NCBI GenBank assembly: GCA_027382625.1
Contig: JAJKFJ010021091.1
Coordinates: 1-64,000 of the forward strand
DNA from: Tetmemena sp. SeJ-2015
Taxonomy: Eukaryota > Ciliophora > Spirotrichea > Sporadotrichida > Oxytrichidae
Length of the DNA: 64,000 nt
Direction: 5' to 3'
Of this stretch, positions 58,036-64,000 are shown piece by piece. The notes under the pieces are model-generated. The model made no database searches. It had not been told where the DNA came from and saw only the letters and a list, made by a program, of their open reading frames with translations. Every line of letters starts with the position of its first letter. Position 1 is the stretch's first letter. The translations under genes were made by a program, and so were the position numbers.

Positions 58036-59054
58036 ATGTTACATGAATAAGGAAAGAGAGGAAGAGGCAGACCCCCAAAGACAGCACAAGCGGAAAAGTA
58101 AGTATCGCTTTCTATCGATTGCCTTTATAAAAGTTTAAATTTAGTGTGCAAAACGGAGTCGGAAGAGACTATCTATGCTAGATGTGTGGTAAGAGCTACC
58201 TGTCAAGTCCTGCTCTGTACCTACATATGAAGACCAAGCACGTTTAAGCACTTGGGAATCAAGCTGACATAAAGAGAGGAAGAGGCCGCCCGAAGAGAAT
58301 CGATGGATAAAACGGCACTCCAATCTCAGGTAATAGCAGAGTAGATCCTACTGGTGATCTCTATATGAAAATGGAGGATAGAAGAGGAGGACCTACAGAT
58401 CCTATGTCTAGTTTTGAGTCAAATGTGAATCTTCTCTTTGTCTCTTCTGGAAGATATACAGACTTCACTCAGCACCCTCTGTTCGAGTATCTAAATCGCT
58501 ACTCACATAAGTCTACTCCGATTGGAGGTGAGTATTCAGGTGACTGTATGAAAATTACAGTCAAGCAAGTTGACATGGAACAGCAGAATCTTAGAGATGA
58601 GCACAAAGGCTTTCAAAACTGTGAGTCGATCTTCACTTAGTACCTGCGCACATTTGCTAAAGTGACGAATGAAAATTACTACTCGACCCTTATGAAATTC
58701 GTTTTGATGTTTCGAGATTGCCTCAATTCTTACGGGTGGTAAAAGAAAGCTGAAAATGAGGAGAAGGACGTTGGAGCTGAAGGAGGATGTGGCTAGTCTT
58801 TACAATAAGATGAGCGTATCTAATTAAAGCTGCAAGAATACGAACCTATGAGGCAGGTGCATGACTTTACAGCAATAAATAACTGTGAGTATGCACCAGA
58901 GATCGCAAACGAATTTGTCACAGTATATCTTGACGAAGATCGCAATAACAAAGGGAATCTTGATAAGACAGAGGTCATTGATTTAACGCAGCATCTCTGT
59001 AACTGGCTGTTTCACTAAAAGCTCACTTGCTCCAAATTATCTATGGTCAGCTGA
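58036..59054 (+). CDS. C2H2 zinc-finger protein with two AT-hooks
   Basis: The start ATG 58036 is chosen because that frame alone passes through the intron (about 58099-58143) into the finger. It begins MLHEQGKRGRGRPPKT, an AT-hook, then one C2H2 finger YLCQMCGKSYLSSPALYLHM with KTKH, then a second AT-hook KRGRGRPKR. The remaining 220 residues are acidic and mixed (VYLDEDRNNKGNLDKTEVID). It ends at TGA 59052-59054. It is likely a nuclear DNA-binding protein with minor-groove AT preference; targets are unknown. Confidence 0.8.
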
Positions 59055-59243
59055 GAACTATATATCGCTAATTAAGTATCTATAAAGGATTAATTTCTTA
59101 ATAAAAGAATTATTTCTTAGCATGGAATCATTTCAATGACTTACTGATTTGCATTATAGGCGATTGAGTGAGTATATTTATAGAATTATAATATTAATAG
59201 ATTTCTGAAAGGGTAAAAAAAGAGATTTCATCCTCAGCTTTTA

Positions 59244-62082
59244 ATGGATTTCTACAATAATTTAGGTAGGTATTCTCTCTCAAATTGCTTGATGCTCATT
59301 GTATTTAAAGGTTCTGGTTCTCAGATAGACCAGAGTGCAAATTCAAACGATTTCAATGACATGTAAAATTAAGGTGCCAAGTAGCAGCGCCCTTAAAGCT
59401 CTTATGCAAACGCCTCGAAAATGTAAGTTAATCCGCCCCTAAAAATAATTTCTGCAATGATTTAGCCAGAAAAGTAAAAGGTTTTTCTCGGAAATTAGTC
59501 AAATGACGTAATTTAAAACTACCTTGACCTATACTAGGAGCGAAATTTTCGATTATAGCCTTGTTCTAATACCTATATAGGGCCTAGCTATAAAAGATAA
59601 GAGAACAGCAGAAGCAATAGTTTTTGAATAAAAAGAAGATTATTTTTGGCGATGGGTAGAGAATAGGAGGAGGCGATGATGATCGCTTTTCCCTAGAGAA
59701 AATGTAGCTGGATGGAAAAGATGGAGGAAATTACGATCCCTTCGCCATGCAACAGAATGTAGGACGATAGCTTAAAAGATTAACTGAAATTATAGAAACT
59801 TGACTTGGAGTTGCAAGCGCAGATGAACTTCATGAACATAGACAACACCTATGGGAACAAATTTTGGACACCAGAGTATAAGCAACAGATGGAGCAGCTA
59901 AAGAAACAGCAGCTTGAGTAATTAAACAACAACGATGGGTTGGAAGAAGTAAACTGTCAAGCTAGAGTATTTAATGGAGAAGGTTTTTAAGATTATTTTA
60001 CAAGACAACGTGAGATTTTACAATCCTGATGCTCAGGGGTACACCTATGCGTAACAACACTAACAAAAATATCCAAAGAACAATAATGTGAATGACCAAA
60101 GTACAACAAGTTTGATAGAGCTTTAGAGCAACAATGGTGGCTCTCATATGAACTAGGTAGAGTATGGCGATATAGGCACTGTGCAAAGGAAAGGCACTCA
60201 GAATGATCCTCCCAAGAAGTTCTTGGGAACTGACAGGACAAACGTCCAAGAGTATGATCAAATTGGGTAACCAATGGGCTTGGTAGAGGTTTAAGATGGA
60301 AAGAATAGGAAAAAGAAGAATGGAATGGTAGAGCTTATAGATGATGGCTAGGATGACTTGGTATCTGAGCATTCGTCTCAACCTTAGGCCAACTTTATGC
60401 AATTTTCAGCAAATATGGTCGAGGACGCAAGTGATCAGGCATCAAAAAAGAAGAAGAAGAAAAAGAAGAAGGTGACCAAGAAGAATGATGAGATTGGCGG
60501 AGAGGGAGGACTCTTTGAGGAGGACAATATGATATTGCTCGGTGACTAATCCATGCCAGATTCAAGCAACGAGGAGGCTGCCCAAAAAGAGAGAGAAAGG
60601 CAGAGGCAGAGGGAACTTGAAGAGGAGAATATAAGAAGACAGATGGAGGAGGAAGAGAACAGAAGGTAGTAGGAGTTAAGAAGACAGCAAGAAGAGCGAG
60701 AGTAAAGGGAGATGGAGGAATAACAGCGCAAGTTGGAGCTAATGCGCAAAAAAGAGCTTGAAGCAAGAGAAAAGGAGGAGATGGAAAGACTTGAAAAGCT
60801 TCAGAAGTTGAAAGCGTAACAGGATGAAGAAGAAAAAGAGAGAAAGAGAAAGGACACTTTGAGGAAATAAGTTGAGGAGCTGAAATTACAATAGGCTAAA
60901 GAGGAAGAGGAGAAATTACTCAAAAAGGAGAAGGAGCGATAGATGCAAGAATAGGAGATGAGATAGAAACTTCTATAAGAGAGGTAATAACAAATGCAAT
61001 AATAACAGCAGTAAGCAGTGGCAAATGCTCCACCCTATTATTAACCAGGTATTGTTCCTCAGTAGGAATTAAGAGCAGATGGGAGAGAGGCATTTTAAAA
61101 CTTCATTTCTAAAATAACGAATCCCTATACCTCAGTGGAAGAATTGAGATACTTATTTATGCGCCCTGTTCCTCCCAATATTGGACAGATATAGTGCACG
61201 ATTGTTAGACATAAATCTGGCTTCAATAGACTCTGGCCAAAATACACTTTGCAACTCAGCGATGGAGAAAAGCTGCTTCTAGTTGGAAAGAAGAGATCAG
61301 GAAATACAACATCGAACTACATGAAAATTATAGTTTGGTTATTATCTTAAGCATTTATGATATGCATTGACGAGGCAAAGATGAAAAAGAACTCTGCGGG
61401 CTATCTAGGAAAGTTAAGATCCAACTTCTTGGGTAAAACTATTTAAAAAAATACAGACAATAATATATGAACTCTCACAAATTTACTGAATTCTACATTT
61501 ATGATAGTGGAGAAAACTTATTTAATCAATCATTTAAGATTTTAATTAATTTAAACCCCAAGAAAGCTAAAAACATGGATGAGGCTCGTAGCTAACTAGG
61601 AGTTGTAGAATATGAGAAAAACGTGCTCGGTTCAAAGGGTCCCAGAAGAATGAAAGTGCTCTTACCGAAGATTGATAGAGAATGTTAAACCTTCGAGTGG
61701 AAGACTAATGATGTAAGAATATATACTGTTTAAAAATCTCCTTAGAAAAATAACACTATTGAGAATTAGTTCAAAGCTGGTCTCTAGGAAAACATAGTGT
61801 TCTTCTTCAATAAACCACCAAAGTGGAACGAATGTAAGAGTTCTTTTTTAATCAAACGTTTTAGAGGTGCAAGCCTTCGTTTTGAATTTCAATGGAAGAG
61901 TCGACAAAGCATCTGTTAAAAATTTCCAGCTGATAGACGATTTTGATGACAATAAAATATACATGCAGTTTGGCAGAATCGGGAAGCACAAATTCAATAT
62001 GGATGTGGCCTTTCCCTTCTCTATATTTCAGGCATTCAGTATCGCGCTCAGTTCATTCGATTTTAAATTTGCCTGCGAGTGA
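59244..62082 (+). CDS. Tubby-domain (TULP) protein
   Basis: It starts at ATG 59244 and ends at TGA 62080-62082. A Gln/Asn-rich head and a long Glu/Arg/Gln coiled coil (about 60540-61020) precede the C-terminal Tubby domain: IQCTIVRHKSGFNRLWPKY, LLLVGKKRSGNTTSNYMK, GYLGKLRSNFLG, YIYDSGEN, LGVVEYEKNVLGSKGPRRM, VLNFNGRVDKASVKNFQL and the typical end ALSSFDFKFACE. Tubby domains bind phosphoinositides and move cargo into cilia. Introns include about 59256-59299, 59416-59579 and 61834-61864; IESs are at 61327-61365, 61435-61478 and 61514-61552. Slips near 59795 and 60000. Confidence 0.88.
61327..61365 (+). other. IES, pointer ATT
   Basis: ATT at 61327-61329 and 61366-61368; excision joins TSNYMKI to DEAKMKKNSAGYLG in the Tubby domain. 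Confidence 0.7.
61435..61478 (+). other. IES, pointer AAA
   Basis: AAA at 61435-61437 and 61479-61481; excision joins LRSNFLGK to FTEFYIYDSG. The 3-base pointer leaves the edge uncertain. Confidence 0.6.
61514..61552 (+). other. IES, pointer AAAC
   Basis: AAAC at 61514-61517 and 61553-61556; excision joins YDSGEN to PKKAKNMDEARSQL. The insert has no stop in frame, so only the family alignment shows it. Confidence 0.65.
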
Positions 62083-62273
62083 TCAAAAAATCACTCTGTA
62101 CTCTTAAATTCAATTGTAAAGATGCGAGTAGTGTGCTCTAATTTATGTAAATGCATAATACTGCAGTGATTAAAATTTTATGATCTAGAAGAATTAATAT
62201 CTTTTAAAACTAAGCTTAAGAATTAAATCTCATCATCTTATTATTTCTAACCAAAACATCGATTAAAAATAGC
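62083..62273. other. Short spacer between convergent genes
   Basis: AT-rich gap between the Tubby and NAE1 stops. Nothing else was seen. Confidence 0.5.
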
Positions 62274-64000
62274 TCAAACATTGAAAACTTGACATCTGTG
62301 GTTGACACCATCATAAACAAATGTGTGATTGAAAGGTGTGTACTATCTGATTAATAGCTTGATTGCCTCTTGAGAAGCTACACCTCCTATAAAGGCAGCG
62401 ATTGAGTGGATTTTTGAGTCGCCAAATCTCATGACCTCTTGGAGGTAGGAGTCTCCGATCTGAACACTTCCATCCGGCATAATATTTTCAGTGTACTCTT
62501 TAACTTGTGCTCTCAAAACCTCTAATTCCTAGCTTGATTGAGGATCTATCTAGCCAGGGAAGCTTCCTCTTTTAGTATAGATGTCCCAAGCTGCAACCAT
62601 AGTGACGTACCAAGGGGCAACAGATTCCTCATCGAAAAACTCGTTAGCCAAGTCACTGTAGTCAGGATCATCTAATTCCTCAGCGATTGAGCGGAATTTC
62701 GTTATCTCAAGCGACTGGCAGTTGCTGCAGAACATGTGAATTTCACTCTCAGAGAATTGCTGAGTAGACACATTTTTTTCAAGGCAAACATTGGCAAGTA
62801 TTTGCTTGAATTCTTCCTCGTCTTACTGAGCCTTGGTTTAGTAACTATATAATAAATTTAAGGTGAACGAGTGGTAAGTTACATTCTTTGCAAGTCTAGG
62901 AAATACTGAGTTGTAGAAGTCATGTCTGGTACTTTGCCAGACTGAGGTAGAGAATCATGAGCCTAGTAGAATCTATGTAGAGCTTAGTTTTAAGGAATAA
63001 ATATACTAAATTAGCTGTGCAGAGAATCCAGAAATTGGAAACTTCTTGATGTTCTGTAATCTTAGGGGAGTCGAATATATCTTAAACTGAGTCTCTCAGC
63101 TAATATTTCTTAAAGCACTTGTAAATATTCTCCTTTGCCTCTATGATATTCAAGTTTGCAACTCCCTCTTTGTGTTTCTCAGATTAGTTGAGCAGTTGCC
63201 TGAATTGAGTCTTATCCTGCTCTGACTTAGGCAATTCTCCATTATGCTAAAACTTTTATAAATTCAGGAATAGACTTACTTATTGCTTCCAATCTTCCAA
63301 GAGTCTAATAAGAAGCACCACATATGGAACATGAGAATACTCTTTCTTGTCTAATTCATCAACTGGAAGTGCTAAAGCGAATTCCTTAACTAATATGATA
63401 AATAAATTCCTTGAGTGCTTCGAAAGGCTCAGAAATTCTCAAGTCATCTATCACAACATCAGAAGGCTTTGATTCCATAACCGCATGTTCACCTCGGTAA
63501 CACCTAACAGAGGCAATCAAGCCATTCTATCTCAGCACTATTAGGGCTTAATGATTCGCTTGAGTGATCTCTCCCAGCGTTCTATAAACAGCCTATAGTC
63601 ATTATGATTAAGAGATGAAGTCGGATATACATTGCAAACATCAGTAGCAACTATAAGTTGGTAGCTTTTGATCAGTTCAAGATTCGCAGGATTCATTAGA
63701 AAATCTTTCACATCTGCTACGATAAAGTCACCCTCGACATCTGGATTAAGTTCACATAAATTCTCAGTAACGACCTAAAAGAGAAATGAGCTCAAGGAAA
63801 TGCTTGCATTATAATTATCGAGAAAGAATAAAGATAAAACCACTAACCTTTGCAATAGGCTGGCCAATTGAATCAGGAGTGACAAAGAAATTATTTCCCA
63901 GATCCCTTTGAGTTACACTTAAACCTGACACGACTGTGAATTTGCCAAGGGCGGGAAGAACTAAGTTTTTAAGGGTTTCAGTTCCAGAAGGGTTTGCTCC
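62274..64000 (-). CDS. NAE1: NAE1-like NEDD8-activating enzyme subunit, 5' end outside the window
   Basis: The stop is TGA 62274-62276; the gene runs off the right edge. Blocks in order are [55 protein letters not shown], then [20 protein letters not shown] and the C-terminal [20 protein letters not shown] with TFVYDG. They match the APP-BP1 half of the NEDD8 E1, which pairs with UBA3 to activate NEDD8; this half lacks the catalytic Cys in the family. An intron lies at about 63775-63848, and further introns or IESs interrupt 62830-63560. Confidence 0.85.

Noticed and set aside
1..64000. Telomere-bearing (TBE) transposons or chromosome ends
   Set aside because: No G4T4 or C4A4 repeats and no transposase frame were seen on either strand.

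Overview
This window looks like germline (micronuclear) DNA of a hypotrich/stichotrich ciliate of the Oxytricha, Stylonychia or Tetmemena kind. Three things in the sequence say so. First, the genes read through only if TAA and TAG code for glutamine and TGA is the sole stop. Second, the genes carry short GT..AG introns. Third, and decisively, many genes are cut by short AT-rich inserts bounded by direct repeats of 3 to 11 bases; deleting one repeat plus the insert restores the reading frame and a recognisable protein. These are internal eliminated sequences (IESs) with pointers, lying between macronuclear-destined segments (MDSs). The species itself is inferred only to this level.

Two genes are scrambled by inversion. 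The THOC5-like gene (5435-7923) has its first two segments on the minus strand, in swapped order, and its last segment on the plus strand; the two junctions share pointers of 13 and 10 bases. The acid-lipase gene (56023-57794) has its 3' part inverted and placed upstream of its 5' part; the junction shares a 13-base pointer. In both cases the joined frame matches the known protein order.

Layout. 1-3650 is AT-rich and gene-free, with a large foldback element at 2328-2937. Then genes are tightly packed on both strands: an acidic unknown protein (3651-5222, -), scrambled THOC5, a coiled-coil protein (8073-9332, +), EAF6 (9427-10246, +), a family-2 glycosyltransferase (10385-11869, -), a large coiled-coil protein (12058-17171, -), the very long CFAP47-like ciliary protein (17573-27206, +), a patatin-like pseudoenzyme (27495-28744, +), a RING-H2 protein (28896-30480, +), LACTB2 (30549-31704, -), two unknown proteins (31827-33424 and 33461-36003, +), MCM9 (36612-39835, +), two small unknowns (-), a Moonraker-like coiled-coil protein (to 43244, +), a Cys/Trp-rich unknown (-), a coiled-coil protein (44482-46566, -), the pseudouridine synthase PUS1 (46660-48189, -), a mitochondrial DnaJ-type protein (48267-49940, -), a coiled-coil protein (50004-51406, -), an Alba-domain RNA/DNA-binding protein (51616-53347, +), an EF-hand protein (53922-54743, +), scrambled acid lipase, a C2H2/AT-hook protein (58036-59054, +), a Tubby-domain protein (59244-62082, +) and the 3' part of NAE1 (62274 to the right edge, -).

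The genes are unrelated housekeeping and ciliary genes, as expected if each becomes its own gene-sized chromosome after development. No telomere-bearing transposon ends, rRNA or tRNA were seen. Many genes also show one-base frame slips, mostly in homopolymers, which look like long-read assembly errors rather than biology.
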